DNA of 64,000 bases from Streptomyces zhihengii (GTDB lineage: Bacteria; Actinomycetota; Actinomycetes; Streptomycetales; Streptomycetaceae). The DNA lies in assembly GCF_016919245.1 (NCBI RefSeq), contig NZ_JAFEJA010000002.1, positions 1,180,501 to 1,244,500 on the forward strand, in the 5' to 3' direction. The notes beneath the pieces were generated by a model. It worked only from the letters and a program-made list of their open reading frames with translations. It made no database searches and was not told where the DNA came from. Below, one piece after another: positions 24,114-33,314 of the stretch. The first letter of the stretch is position 1; every line of letters starts with the position of its first letter. The translations under genes and the position numbers were made by a program.

Positions 24114-24142
24114 TTGACAACCCGCCGCACCGGGCCCACACT
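24114..24142 (+). promoter_or_regulatory. Likely vegetative promoter of the thiolase gene
   Basis: A perfect -35 TTGACA at 24114-24119 is followed after 17 bp by CACACT (24137-24142), a weak -10. The start codon lies 70 bp further on. Confidence 0.45.
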
Positions 24143-24211
24143 CTGGCGACTCGATTTGTGGACCATTGTTCACCAGGCGAACAGGGGTCCCGGCCGCCGG
24201 GAGAGATTTCG

Positions 24212-25396
24212 ATGAGCATCCGCGACGTCTACATCGTCGACGCCGTCCGTACACCGATCGGGAAGTTCGGGGGCGCGCTCTCCTCCGTCCGGCCCGACGA
24301 CCTCGCGGCCCACGTCGTGCGGGCACTCGTCGACCGCACCCCGGAACTCGACCCGGCCCGTATCGACGACGTCGTCTTCGGCGACGCCAACGGCGCGGGC
24401 GAGGACAACCGCGATGTCGCCCGGATGGCCGTACTCCTCGCGGGCCTGCCGGTCGGCGTGCCCGGCGTGACGGTCAACCGGCTCTGCGGCTCCGGCCTGG
24501 AGGCGGTCGTCCAGGCCGCCCGCGCCATCGCGCTCGGCGACGCCTCGGTGGCCGTGGCCGGCGGCGTCGAGTCCATGTCCCGGGCCCCCTGGGTGATGCA
24601 GAAGCCCGAACGCGCCTTCCCGGCCGGCCACCAGCAGCTCCACTCCACGACGCTCGGCTGGCGCATGACCAACCCGCGGATGCCCGCCGAGTGGACCGTG
24701 CAGCTCGGCGAGGGCGCCGAACTCGTCGCCGACAAGCACGGCATCGGCCGCGAGGCGCAGGACGCCTTCGCCCTCGCCAGCCACCGCAAGGCCGCCGACG
24801 CCTGGGCCGCCGGACTCTACGACGGCGAGGTCGTGCCCGTGCCCGGCGTCGCCCTGACCCGGGACGAGTGCATCCGCGACGCCACCTCGATGGAGGCGCT
24901 CGCCAAGCTGAAGCCCTCCTTCCGCCCCGAGGGCACCGTGACCGCGGGCAACGCCTCCCCCCTCAACGACGGCGCCGCCGCCCTGCTCCTGGTGGACGAC
25001 GAGGGGCTGCGCGCCACCGGCCGGGAGCCGCTCGCCCGCATCCGGGCCTCGGCCGTCACCGGCATCGAGCCGCAGCTCTTCGGGCTCGGCCCGGTCGAGG
25101 CGGTGACGAAGGCGCTGGCCAAGGCGGGGCGCTCGTTCGGCGACCTCACCACCTTCGAGCTCAACGAGGCCTTCGCGGCCCAGTCGCTCGGCTGCCTCGC
25201 CGAGTGGCCCGGGCTCGACCCGGCGCTCGTCAACCCGCGCGGCGGCGCCATCGCCATCGGCCACCCGCTGGGCGCGTCGGGCGCCCGCCTGGCCGGCAGC
25301 GTCGCCCACCAGCTCGCCGCCGCGGGCTCCGGCACGGGCCTCGCCGCCCTGTGCATCGGCGTCGGCCAGGGCCTCGCCCTCGTCCTCGAACGCTGA
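24212..25396 (+). CDS. Acetyl-CoA C-acyltransferase (thiolase)
   Basis: A 394-residue thiolase of full length. The nucleophilic Cys92 is in NRLCGSGLE, His351 in GHPLGASGAR and Cys381 in ALCIGVGQG. Conserved GGVESMSRAP and NEAFAAQSL are also present. It interconverts acyl-CoA plus acetyl-CoA with 3-ketoacyl-CoA. The pattern is close to 3-oxoadipyl-CoA thiolases (PcaF/PaaJ), but no aromatic-degradation genes adjoin it, so the substrate is open. It has its own promoter and converges on the thioredoxin gene across a strong terminator. Confidence 0.9.
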   Translation: MSIRDVYIVDAVRTPIGKFGGALSSVRPDDLAAHVVRALVDRTPELDPARIDDVVFGDANGAGEDNRDVARMAVLLAGLPVGVPGVTVNRLCGSGLEAVVQAARAIALGDASVAVAGGVESMSRAPWVMQKPERAFPAGHQQLHSTTLGWRMTNPRMPAEWTVQLGEGAELVADKHGIGREAQDAFALASHRKAADAWAAGLYDGEVVPVPGVALTRDECIRDATSMEALAKLKPSFRPEGTVTAGNASPLNDGAAALLLVDDEGLRATGREPLARIRASAVTGIEPQLFGLGPVEAVTKALAKAGRSFGDLTTFELNEAFAAQSLGCLAEWPGLDPALVNPRGGAIAIGHPLGASGARLAGSVAHQLAAAGSGTGLAALCIGVGQGLALVLER

Positions 25397-25427
25397 CCCG
25401 CCCCCTGCGACGGGGGCGCACACACGA

Positions 25428-25468
25428 CGGCGGCCGGAGCACCCCCTGAGGGGTCGCTCCGGCCGCCG
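25428..25468. terminator. Strong stem-loop between thiolase and thioredoxin genes
   Basis: A 13-bp perfect stem (CGGCGGCCGGAGC at 25428-25440, complement at 25456-25468), extended inside by ACCCC/GGGGT around CTGA. It lies between convergent genes. Confidence 0.75.
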
Positions 25469-25489
25469 GGCCCGTCGCGCGGGGCTGGG

Positions 25490-25906
25490 TCAGGCCGTGG
25501 CCTCGCCGCCCGCCTGCTGTCCGCCCGGCGTGCCGTCCGCGCCGTCCTTCTGCGCCTTCTCGATCGACTTGCGCACCTCGTCCATGTCCAGCGCGCGGGC
25601 CTGGCCGATCACGTCCTCCAGCGCCGCCTCCGGCAGCGCCCCCGGCTGAGCGAACACGGCCACGTTGTCGCGGACGATCATCAGCGTCGGGATGGAACGG
25701 ATCTCGAAGGCCGCCGCCAGCTCCTGCTGCGCCTCGGTGTCGACCTTGGCGAAGACGAGGTCCTGGTGCCGCTCGGACGCGCCCTCGAAGACCGGGGCGA
25801 ACTGCCGGCAGGGGCCACACCAGGACGCCCAGAAGTCGATCAGGATGAAGTCGTTGTCCGTCACGACCTGATCGAAGTTTTCCTTGGTGAGCTCAAGCGT
25901 GCTCAT
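25490..25906 (-). CDS. trxA: Thioredoxin
   Basis: A 138-residue cytoplasmic thioredoxin with the active site W29-C30-G31-P32-C33 in DFWASWCGPC and the cis-Pro in IRSIPTLMIV. A 25-residue Gly/Ala/Gln tail extends beyond the usual 110. It reduces protein disulfides. The flavin disulfide reductase starting divergently at 26026 could be co-expressed, although it is not a thioredoxin reductase. Confidence 0.92.
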   Translation of the reverse strand: MSTLELTKENFDQVVTDNDFILIDFWASWCGPCRQFAPVFEGASERHQDLVFAKVDTEAQQELAAAFEIRSIPTLMIVRDNVAVFAQPGALPEAALEDVIGQARALDMDEVRKSIEKAQKDGADGTPGGQQAGGEATA

Positions 25907-26025
25907 GGCCTGTCTACCTCTCGCTGACGTCCGGTGGAGTCGCCCCGCACAACCGTGCCCGGGGCGCTGCTATTCCTGCCCCTGCCCATGTGGCCATGAC
26001 GCACACCCCGCAGCAGACTGACCCT

Positions 26026-27459
26026 ATGACCGAAGCTGTGGAATACGACGTCGTGGTGCTCGGAGCCGGTCCCGTCGGGGAGAACGTGGCCGATCGGACC
26101 AGGGCCGCGGGCCTGAGCACCGCCGTGGTGGAGAGCGAACTGATCGGCGGCGAGTGCTCGTACTGGGCCTGCGTCCCCAGCAAGGCGCTGCTGCGCCCGG
26201 CGCTCGCCCGCGCCGACGCCCGCCGGGTGCCCGGACTCGCCGGCTCCGTACAGGGGCCGCTGGACGCCAAGGCCGTCCTCGCCCGCCGCGACGAACGCGT
26301 CGGCGACTGGAACGACGCGGGCCAGGCCGAATGGCTCGACTCGATCGGCGTGCGCCTCTACCGCGGTCACGGCAGGCTCCACGGCCCCAGGAGCGTCGTG
26401 GTGGACGGGCCGGAGAAGGAGCACCACCTGCTCACCGCCCGGCACGCCGTCGTCGTCGCCACCGGCAGCCGCGCCGTCCTCCCCGACCTGCCCGGCCTCG
26501 TCGGCGCCCGGCCCTGGACGAGCCGCGAGGCCACCAGCGCCCGCGAGGTCCCCGACCGCCTCGTCGTCGTCGGCGGCGGCGTCGTCGGCGTGGAGATGGC
26601 CACCGCCTGGCAGGCCCTCGGCTCCCGGGTCACCCTGCTCGTCCGCGACGGCGGCGTACTGCCCCGCATGGAGCCCTTCGTCGGCGAGCACGTCGTCGAC
26701 GCGCTGAAGGAGGCGGGCGCCGACGTCCGCCTCCACACCTCGGTCGCCGCCGTGGACCGCCCCGGCGGCAGTACCGGCCCCGTCACCGTGGTGCTCGGCG
26801 ACGGCAGCAGCGTGGAGGCGGACGAGGTGCTCTTCGCCACCGGCCGCGCCCCGCGCACCGCCGGCATCGGACTGGAGTCGGTGAACCTCACGGACGGCTC
26901 CTGGCTGACCGTCGACGACAGCTGCCGCGTCGAGGGCACCGACTGGCTGTACGCGGTGGGCGACGTCAACCACCGCGCCCTCCTCACCCACCAGGGCAAG
27001 TACCAGGCCCGGATCGCCGGCGCCGCGATCGCGGCGAGGGCGCAGAAGGTGCCCCTGCTGGAGACCGACCGCTGGGGCGCCCACAGCGCCACCGCCGACC
27101 ACGCGGCCGTCCCCCAGGTCGTCTTCACCGACCCCGAGGCGGCCGCCGTCGGACTCTCCCTCGCCGAGGCGGAGCGCGCCGGCCACCGGGTGCGCGCCGT
27201 CGACTACGACCTCGGCTCGGTCGCCGGCGCCGGGCTCTACGCGGAGAACTACCGCGGGCACGCGCGCATGGTCGTCGACCTGGACCGCGAGATCGTCCTC
27301 GGCGTGACCTTCGTCGGCCCCGGCGTCGGGGAACTGCTGCACTCGGCGACGGTCGCGGTCGCGGGCGAGGTGCCGATCGACCGCCTCTGGCACGCCGTCC
27401 CCGCGTTCCCGACCATCAGCGAGGTGTGGCTGCGCCTCCTGGAGGCGTACCGGGGGTAG
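26026..27459 (+). CDS. FAD-dependent pyridine nucleotide-disulfide oxidoreductase
   Basis: A 477-residue flavoprotein of the lipoamide dehydrogenase/mercuric reductase class. The FAD site is VVVLGAGPVGENVADR, the redox disulfide is C44/C49 in GGECSYWACVPSK, the NAD(P) site is RLVVVGGGVVGVEMAT, and YAVGDVNHRALLTHQGKYQAR binds FAD. The C-terminal dimer domain ends HAVPAFPTISEVWLRLLEAY, where the His-x4-Glu pattern differs in part from the classical HPT-E. The electron acceptor is unknown. ATG 26026 fits the family; GTG 25990 would add 12 residues. It is divergent from thioredoxin. Confidence 0.9.
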   Translation: MTEAVEYDVVVLGAGPVGENVADRTRAAGLSTAVVESELIGGECSYWACVPSKALLRPALARADARRVPGLAGSVQGPLDAKAVLARRDERVGDWNDAGQAEWLDSIGVRLYRGHGRLHGPRSVVVDGPEKEHHLLTARHAVVVATGSRAVLPDLPGLVGARPWTSREATSAREVPDRLVVVGGGVVGVEMATAWQALGSRVTLLVRDGGVLPRMEPFVGEHVVDALKEAGADVRLHTSVAAVDRPGGSTGPVTVVLGDGSSVEADEVLFATGRAPRTAGIGLESVNLTDGSWLTVDDSCRVEGTDWLYAVGDVNHRALLTHQGKYQARIAGAAIAARAQKVPLLETDRWGAHSATADHAAVPQVVFTDPEAAAVGLSLAEAERAGHRVRAVDYDLGSVAGAGLYAENYRGHARMVVDLDREIVLGVTFVGPGVGELLHSATVAVAGEVPIDRLWHAVPAFPTISEVWLRLLEAYRG

Positions 27460-27686
27460 CCGGCCGCCGCCGGGTGCGCGGGCCGGTCGCGGGGCCGGTT
27501 CCGCCACGGGGCGGCCCCGCGGGGCGAGGCGTTCCGGTACCGGAAGTCCGCGCGGCATTCCGGTGGCGGCCGGGGGCGCGGCGCGAGCCGTTCCGGCACC
27601 GGTCGGCCGACCGGCCCGTGCGCGGACTTCCGGCCCCGTTCCTCGGCGGGTCCTTCCGACGGCGCGCACGGGCCCGCCGCCGGGGA

Positions 27687-28937
27687 CTACCCGGCGCCGC
27701 GCCGCCGGCGTGCGCGCTCGAACTCGTCGACGTCCGACATCCAGGGGCCGTGCGGGTCGAGTGCGGAGCAGCCGCCGCGGACGAACGCGCTCACCAGGGT
27801 CCGGTACCCGCCGATCCCGTCGACCAGGGTGTACTCGACCCGGTACTGCGGATCCGACCCGCCGTCACCCGCGCGCACCGTCGTGATCCGGGCGAGCGAG
27901 TCCGCGTAGAAGTGGAGCTGGACCCCTTCGCCCCGCTCTTCGTCCTCGATGGTGAACACCTCGTTGTCCGCGGCCGAGCGGTCGCCGACGAACTCCCAGA
28001 ACTCCGCCGCCGCGGTGCGGGGACCCTCCGGGAGCCACTTCCTCTCGGCGCCCTTGTCGTCCGTGAACGTCAGGCCCGTCCGCCGCGCACTCCCGCCGGA
28101 GCCTGCTTCGTCCCCCTCGGTGTCCATGGGCGCGTTCCTGGCACGGTCCGTGGCCTCCGAGCACATCAGGAAGCCCACGGTGCGCACCGCGTCGTCGACG
28201 AGTTCCGGGTGTGCCCGGCGCATGGCCGTGTCGACCGCCGCCGCCATCCGTTCCCAGTCGCGCTTGTCCGTGCCCCGCTTTCCCCGCCGCGGATCGCGGC
28301 CGATGCGCATCCCGGCGCACGCCCGCTCCGCGGTGGCGATCACCCGCATCACCTCGGGCAGCAGCGCCGGTTCGACGGCACCCGGCGTCCGCTTCGGGAC
28401 CGTCGAGCCGTGCAGGTACTGGCCCGTGTACCGCAGGACCGCGGTGTCGAGCGGACCGAGCACCACCCCGCGCTCGGCTCGGCGGCGGTTCGCATGGTCC
28501 TCCTGGGCCCGTTTCGGGTCGGACGTCTCCGTCGCCGCGCTCATCGCCGCGCAGACCCGACCGCGCCGGAGCAGATCGGTGTCGGCCCCGTGGGCGACGA
28601 GCCGGCCCCTGTCCCACGGGATCCCCCGGAAGAACGCGTCGACGTCCGCGGGCGCGGCGAGCAGGATCGGGTCCAGGAGTGCCGCGGCGGCGCGCTCGTC
28701 GAGGGGCCCCCGGGTCCCGGCGGCGTCGCACAGCGGAAGGACCGCGCTCCACAGCAGCAGGTGCCTGGCCAGATCCTCGCGGATCACCGCGAGATGGGCG
28801 TCGCCGATCGGGAAGGTGAACGTGCGGGGTTCGTGGTTGGCGTCGGCCCCGGCACCGAGCATCAGCCTCAGCTCACCGTCCTCGCGGACCACGGTCGGGA
28901 TCCAGCCGCTCATGCGCGTGAAAACGATGTCTCTCAT
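27687..28937 (-). CDS. Conserved Streptomyces protein of unknown function (DUF6357-like)
   Basis: A 416-residue protein beginning MRDIVFTRMSGWIPTVVRED. The layout, with a helical middle and a C-terminal stretch WLPEGPRTAAAEFWEFVGD then LVSAFVRGGCSALDPHGPWMSDVDEF, reminds me of proteins annotated DUF6357 (memory, unsure). It has no signal peptide or membrane segment. The ATG at 28937 fits the conserved opening better than the upstream in-frame codons. It is a single gene, convergent with the disulfide reductase over 227 bp in which I see only palindromic GC sequence. Confidence 0.7.
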   Translation of the reverse strand: MRDIVFTRMSGWIPTVVREDGELRLMLGAGADANHEPRTFTFPIGDAHLAVIREDLARHLLLWSAVLPLCDAAGTRGPLDERAAAALLDPILLAAPADVDAFFRGIPWDRGRLVAHGADTDLLRRGRVCAAMSAATETSDPKRAQEDHANRRRAERGVVLGPLDTAVLRYTGQYLHGSTVPKRTPGAVEPALLPEVMRVIATAERACAGMRIGRDPRRGKRGTDKRDWERMAAAVDTAMRRAHPELVDDAVRTVGFLMCSEATDRARNAPMDTEGDEAGSGGSARRTGLTFTDDKGAERKWLPEGPRTAAAEFWEFVGDRSAADNEVFTIEDEERGEGVQLHFYADSLARITTVRAGDGGSDPQYRVEYTLVDGIGGYRTLVSAFVRGGCSALDPHGPWMSDVDEFERARRRRGAG

Positions 28938-29108
28938 GGGCCCAGTCCGTCTCTCGTGCCGTCTCTCACGGGCCCAGTCTTTCCCACCGGCCGAACGCTC
29001 CTCCACGCGCGGCGGTCACGGAGGGCGTACGGCGTCCGACCCGGGGCGTCCCGGTCGCTGCGTCCGACCCCGACCGCCGGAGGCGCTTGCGTCCGACCCC
29101 GGCCGCCC

Positions 29109-29231
29109 GAGGTACCTGCGCCCCGCCGCCGGAGGCACCCGCGTCCGACCCGGAGCCTCGCGGTCTCGGCGTCCGCCCTCGGCCGCCGGAGGTACCTGCG
29201 CCCCGCCGCCGGAGGCACCCGCGTCCGACCC
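29109..29231. repeat. Exact 43-bp direct duplication within an imperfect repeat array
   Basis: The 43-bp segment starting GAGGTACCTGCGCCC occurs at 29109-29151 and identically at 29189-29231, 80 bp apart. Degenerate GCGTCCGACCCC-type units extend from about 29034 to 29242. The whole 334-bp gap between the genes at 28937 and 29272 otherwise contains no gene. Near 28941 a GGGCCCAGTC motif is also repeated 30 bp apart. Confidence 0.85.
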
Positions 29232-29271
29232 CGGCCGCCTGAAGCCGATCACGCTCCGGCATGCTGACCTG

Positions 29272-30216
29272 GTGAACCTGCTCTCCGGCTTCCTGCCCAT
29301 CTGGGCGATCACCGCGGCCGGCTGGGCGGCCGGGCGCCTCGATGTGCTCGGCGGGCAGGCGCAGTTCGTGCTGGCCCGGTTCGCCTTCGCGTTTGCCATG
29401 CCCGCGCTGCTGTTCCTGACGCTCTCGCGGGCAGGGCTCTCCCGGCTGGCGACCCCGGGGGTCGCGGTCTTCGCCCTGAGCCTGCTGCTGATGTTCGCCG
29501 TCGGACTGGTCGTCGGGCGCCGGGTGTTCCGCAGACGCCCGGCGGACCGGGCCATCGGCGCGATGGCCGGCTCCTACGTCAACTCCGCCAACCTCGGCAT
29601 CCCGGTCGCCGTCCAGCTCCTCGGCGACGCCTCGTTCGTCATCGCGGTCGCGCTCTTCCAGACGCTGTTCGTGACGCCCGTGGTCATCGCCCTGATCGAG
29701 CTCGACACGGGCGGCGAACGCCGTCGGCCGCTGCGGCTGCTGCTCCTGCCGCTGCGCAACCCCGTCATCGCCGCCTCCGCGGCCGGCACCGCCGTCGCCG
29801 CCCTCGGCCTGCGCCTGCCCCCGGAGGCGACCGCGCCCGTCGAGATGCTCGGCGGGGCGGCCGTGCCCGCCGCCCTCTTCGCCCTCGGCCTGTCGCTCCA
29901 CCGCCGCCGGGAAGGCGCCGCGCCGGCCCAGGTCCCTGTCCCCGTCCGGGCGCGGCGCGGCGAGCGGTACGTCCTCGTCCTGCTGAAGACGGTCGTCCAC
30001 CCGCTGCTCGCCTACGCCCTCGCCCGCTGGGCCTTCCGGCTCGACGGCCACGAGCTCTACGCCGTCGTCCTGTGCGCCGGCCTGCCGACGGCCCAGAACG
30101 CGTTCGTCTACGCCTCCGAGTACCGTCTCGACACCGGCCTCGTCAGGGACACCGTCCTGCTGTCCACCGTGGTGTCGACGGCCTCGCTGTCGGTGATCAC
30201 CTGGCTCCTGGCCTGA
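29272..30216 (+). CDS. AEC-family transporter (auxin efflux carrier type)
   Basis: A 314-residue membrane protein with about ten hydrophobic helices. Family features are the Asn-rich broken helix GSYVNSANLGIPVAVQLLG and, near the C-terminus, LPTAQNAFVYASEY. AEC carriers export or import small organic acids; the substrate is unknown. The GTG at 29272 is the only start that avoids an early stop, since the upstream ATG terminates after four codons. No regulator gene adjoins it. Confidence 0.85.
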   Translation: MNLLSGFLPIWAITAAGWAAGRLDVLGGQAQFVLARFAFAFAMPALLFLTLSRAGLSRLATPGVAVFALSLLLMFAVGLVVGRRVFRRRPADRAIGAMAGSYVNSANLGIPVAVQLLGDASFVIAVALFQTLFVTPVVIALIELDTGGERRRPLRLLLLPLRNPVIAASAAGTAVAALGLRLPPEATAPVEMLGGAAVPAALFALGLSLHRRREGAAPAQVPVPVRARRGERYVLVLLKTVVHPLLAYALARWAFRLDGHELYAVVLCAGLPTAQNAFVYASEYRLDTGLVRDTVLLSTVVSTASLSVITWLLA

Positions 30217-30361
30217 CCCGCGGGGCGCGAGGGGGTCGAAGAGGAGGGAGCCGGGGAGGAAGTCCGGGTTCGCCCGCCACCGCGCGCCGGGGCGGCGCGT
30301 CACCGGAGAGGGGCCGACGCCCCGTCAGCACCCCTCGGCCGCGCGCCCCTTCGGCGCCGTC

Positions 30362-31537
30362 TCACCTACCCCGCCTCCGGGCGCGCCGGAGGATGCCGCC
30401 CACCAGCTCCCTGGCCGGCCCCGGGTGCGCCGCCAGCCAGCCGCCGAGCCGGTCCCGGACGGCCTCCTCGACACAGACGCGCACCTCGGCGCCGCCCAGC
30501 GTCCGACGGGTGGCCCCCAGGTACTCGGGGCCGTCCAGCTTCACCGAGACCACCGCCGTCAGGCCCACGCGCACGGTCTCCGCGTCCAGGCAGGGGTCCG
30601 CCCCGTCCAGCAGGCCCAGCCGGCGCGCGCAGGCGTCCACCGCGGCCGTCACCCCGTCGCGGAAACCCTCCTCGTGGACGCCCCCGCCGGACGTGGGAAG
30701 GCTGTTGGCGAAGCCGCGGATCCGCCCCTCGTGGCTGCCGCGCCACCGCAGCGCGACCTCCACCGTCCCCGCCATCCGCGCGTCCTCCCGCTCGAAGCCG
30801 ATGACGTCCTCGGGGAGGGGCGCACCGGCCGTGCCCGCGTCGAGGAAGGCGACGAAGTCCCGCGCCCCGCCCGGGAACCGGAACCGTGCGACGACGGGCT
30901 CACCCTGTGTGCGTTCGTCGGTCAGCGAGAGGGTCAGCGCGCGGTTGAGGAAGGCCAGTTCCCGCAGGAGTCCCGCCAGAGTCTCGAACGAGGGCCGGCC
31001 CGCGCCGAAGACATCCGGGTCCGGGAGGAAGGCGAGACTCGTTCCGCTTCCCGTCGCGGGACCGGCCGCGCGGGGAGGGGCGACCGCGACACCGCGCACG
31101 TACTCCTGCACCCAGCGGGTGCCCTCCTGCCGCACCTCCGCGGTCAGCCGACGGGACAGCGCGTTCGTGACACAGGGCCCCAGGTGGAAGAGGCTCAGGG
31201 CGACCGAGTCCCGGCCGCCGGGCCCCGGCCCCGTGGACGTGCGGGTCAGCAGGGACTCGATGCCGGGGACGCCCGGAGGTCCCGAGGCGTCCGGCGGGAC
31301 GCCCGGGCCGTCGTCCTCGACCCGCACGCCGCCGTCGGCCGTGAGCACCACACCGACGGAACCCGCCCGCCCGGCCAGGACCGCGTTCACCGCCGGGCCG
31401 AGGGCCTCGCACACCATCTGGTGGAGACCGCGTCCGCCGGTCGAGCCGACGTACATCCCCGGCCGCCGGCGGATCGCCTCGACCCCCTCCAGCACCTCGA
31501 TGTGCGCCGCCTCGTAGCTGCCCGAGTCCTCCGTCAC
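30362..31537 (-). CDS. Stand-alone GyrB-like N-terminal protein with a degenerate ATP site
   Basis: A 391-residue protein matching only the ATPase and transducer parts of GyrB. It opens AAHIEVLEGVEAIRRRPGMYVGS as in gyrase B and contains VEDDGPGVP. The N box normally E-x-x-D-N reads E44-A-L-G-P, losing the catalytic Asn. The GGLHGVG ATP lid reads LSLFHLGPC at 114-122. The TOPRIM domain (EGDSA) and C-terminus are absent. It is therefore unlikely to be a topoisomerase and may be a regulatory or decoy relative. GTG 31537 follows GGGAGGGG. No partner gene adjoins it. Confidence 0.82.
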   Translation of the reverse strand: MTEDSGSYEAAHIEVLEGVEAIRRRPGMYVGSTGGRGLHQMVCEALGPAVNAVLAGRAGSVGVVLTADGGVRVEDDGPGVPPDASGPPGVPGIESLLTRTSTGPGPGGRDSVALSLFHLGPCVTNALSRRLTAEVRQEGTRWVQEYVRGVAVAPPRAAGPATGSGTSLAFLPDPDVFGAGRPSFETLAGLLRELAFLNRALTLSLTDERTQGEPVVARFRFPGGARDFVAFLDAGTAGAPLPEDVIGFEREDARMAGTVEVALRWRGSHEGRIRGFANSLPTSGGGVHEEGFRDGVTAAVDACARRLGLLDGADPCLDAETVRVGLTAVVSVKLDGPEYLGATRRTLGGAEVRVCVEEAVRDRLGGWLAAHPGPARELVGGILRRARRRGR

Positions 31538-31873
31538 GACATCCCCTCCCACGGTGTCCGACAGTGCGGCCAGCCTAGGAGGAATGACGAGGAAAACCCA
31601 GGTCAGAGCGGTTATCGGGCAGCGTGCGGGCGCCCTGGGGAAGCATCTGCACGGACCTGTGCTGGCCTGTCCGGGCGGGAGGGATCCCGGCGCACGCGCC
31701 CGGTGCCGGAAACGCGCCGGGGGCCACGGGGGCGCCCCTCGGACGTCCGTTCCCGGCGGGGCGACGGCCACGGATTCCGGTGCCACGGGCACGAGCCCGC
31801 GACACCGGAATCCGCGCCGGACGCCGGTTCCGTGCCGGACACCGGTCCGTGCCGGACACCGGCTCCGCCGGGG
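31538..31873. other. Intergenic region without a recognisable gene
   Basis: These 336 bp lie upstream of the GyrB-like gene and downstream of the TPR gene. The part near 31790-31865 has repeated GGACACCGG and GCCGG-type motifs (three copies of a CCGGACACCGGT-like unit). No coding frame with proper codon use or RNA gene was seen. Confidence 0.5.
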
Positions 31874-32221
31874 TCACACCGCGGGGACGTCGCCCGCCAT
31901 CGCGGCGGCCAGCCGCAGATGCGGCGCGGCCTCGTCGGCCCGCCCCTGGCGCTCCAGCGTGCGGCCGAGCATCAGACGGGCGTAGTGCTCGACCGGGTCC
32001 CGCTCCAGCACGGCCCGCAGCTCCGTCTCCGCCTTGCCAAGACGGGCGGAGTGGTAGTAGGCGCGCGCCAGCAGCAGCCGCGGCGCCACCTGCTCCGGCG
32101 CCTCCTCGACCAGACCGGTGAGGATCCGGGCCGCCGTCATGTACTCCTTGGACTCGAAGAACATCTGCGCCCGGTCCCATCGCTCGGCGGGCGTCCCGAA
32201 CTCGAAGTAGCTCTCGCTCAC
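31874..32221 (-). CDS. Small tetratricopeptide-repeat protein
   Basis: A 115-residue protein made of about three TPR units (AERWDRAQMFFESKEYMTAARIL, VAPRLLLARAYYHSARLGKAE, PVEHYARLMLGRTLERQGR). TPR domains mediate protein contacts; the partner is unknown. The GTG at 32221 follows AAAGG by eight bases. It is divergent from the pirin gene. Confidence 0.82.
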   Translation of the reverse strand: MSESYFEFGTPAERWDRAQMFFESKEYMTAARILTGLVEEAPEQVAPRLLLARAYYHSARLGKAETELRAVLERDPVEHYARLMLGRTLERQGRADEAAPHLRLAAAMAGDVPAV

Positions 32222-32348
32222 CTGCGTACCTTTCCTGTGACGGGCTCGGACGATCGCGTGAACGCCACGCCGTAGCCGTGCATTCCCGCGCCGGGAAACG
32301 GCACCCCGGGAGCCCCTGCGGGCCGCCTCAGCAATTAGGTTGGGCGCC

Positions 32349-33314
32349 ATGAGCAATCTCGATCGTCAGCCCGCCCCGTCCGTCTGCGGCGGTCGCGGGT
32401 TCGTCGTCGCCGAGCCCGTCCGTGAACTCCTCAGCCCCCGCCGCGTCCAGCTCGGCGAGTCCACCGAGGTCCGCCGGCTGCTGCCCAACCTCGGCAGGCG
32501 CATGGTCGGCGCCTGGGCGTTCGTCGACCACTACGGCCCCGACGACATCGCCGACGAACCCGGGATGCAGGTGCCGCCCCACCCGCACATGGGCCTCCAG
32601 ACGGTGAGCTGGCTCCACGACGGCGAGGTGCTGCACCGCGACAGCACCGGCTCGCTCGCCACGATCCGTCCGCGCGAACTCGGACTGATGACCTCCGGCC
32701 GGGCGATCAGCCACTCCGAGGAGAGCCCGAAGAAGCACGCCCGCTATCTGCACGGCGCCCAGCTCTGGGTCGCCCTGCCCGGCGCGCACCGCGGCGTCGA
32801 GCCCCACTTCCAGCACCACACCGACCTGCCCCAGGTCACGGCCCCCGGCCTCACGGCCACGGTCATTCTCGGCTCCCTCGACGGGGCCGAGTCGCCGGGC
32901 ACGGCCTACACCCCGATCGTCGGCGCCGACCTTGCCCTCGCGGCCGGCACGGACACCCGTCTGCCCCTCGACCCCGACTTCGAGTACGCGGTCCTCGCCA
33001 TGTCCGGCGAGGCTCACGTCGACGGCGTCCCGGTCCTCCCCGGCTCCATGCTCTACCTCGGCTGCGGCCGCACCGATCTCCCCCTGCGCGCCGCATCCGA
33101 CGCGGGCCTGATGCTCCTCGGCGGCGAGCCGTTCGATGAGGAGATCGTGATGTGGTGGAACTTCATCGGCCGTTCGCACGAGGAGGTAGCACAGGCCCGT
33201 GAGGAGTGGATGAACAGCACCCGGTTTGGTGAAGTGACGGGCTACGACGGTGACCGTCTGTCGGCTCCTGAACTCCCGCCTGTGGCGCTGAAGCCGCGGG
33301 GGAGGGTGCGCTGA
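32349..33314 (+). CDS. Pirin-family protein, target of an integrative element
   Basis: A 321-residue bicupin pirin. The N-terminal metal-binding cupin shows HPHMGLQTVSWLHDG and later RAISHSEES. Pirins can act as quercetinases or cofactors; the role here is unknown. The last 55 codons (from 33150) are duplicated at 39370-39534. The gene's 3' end is the left junction of a 6.2-kb element, so the final codons may derive from the element while keeping the protein intact. Confidence 0.88.
   Translation: MSNLDRQPAPSVCGGRGFVVAEPVRELLSPRRVQLGESTEVRRLLPNLGRRMVGAWAFVDHYGPDDIADEPGMQVPPHPHMGLQTVSWLHDGEVLHRDSTGSLATIRPRELGLMTSGRAISHSEESPKKHARYLHGAQLWVALPGAHRGVEPHFQHHTDLPQVTAPGLTATVILGSLDGAESPGTAYTPIVGADLALAAGTDTRLPLDPDFEYAVLAMSGEAHVDGVPVLPGSMLYLGCGRTDLPLRAASDAGLMLLGGEPFDEEIVMWWNFIGRSHEEVAQAREEWMNSTRFGEVTGYDGDRLSAPELPPVALKPRGRVR

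Noticed and set aside
29034..29242. Possible CRISPR array
   Set aside because: The repeats are imperfect, spacing is irregular and there are no unique spacers of constant length or cas genes. They are ordinary tandem duplications.
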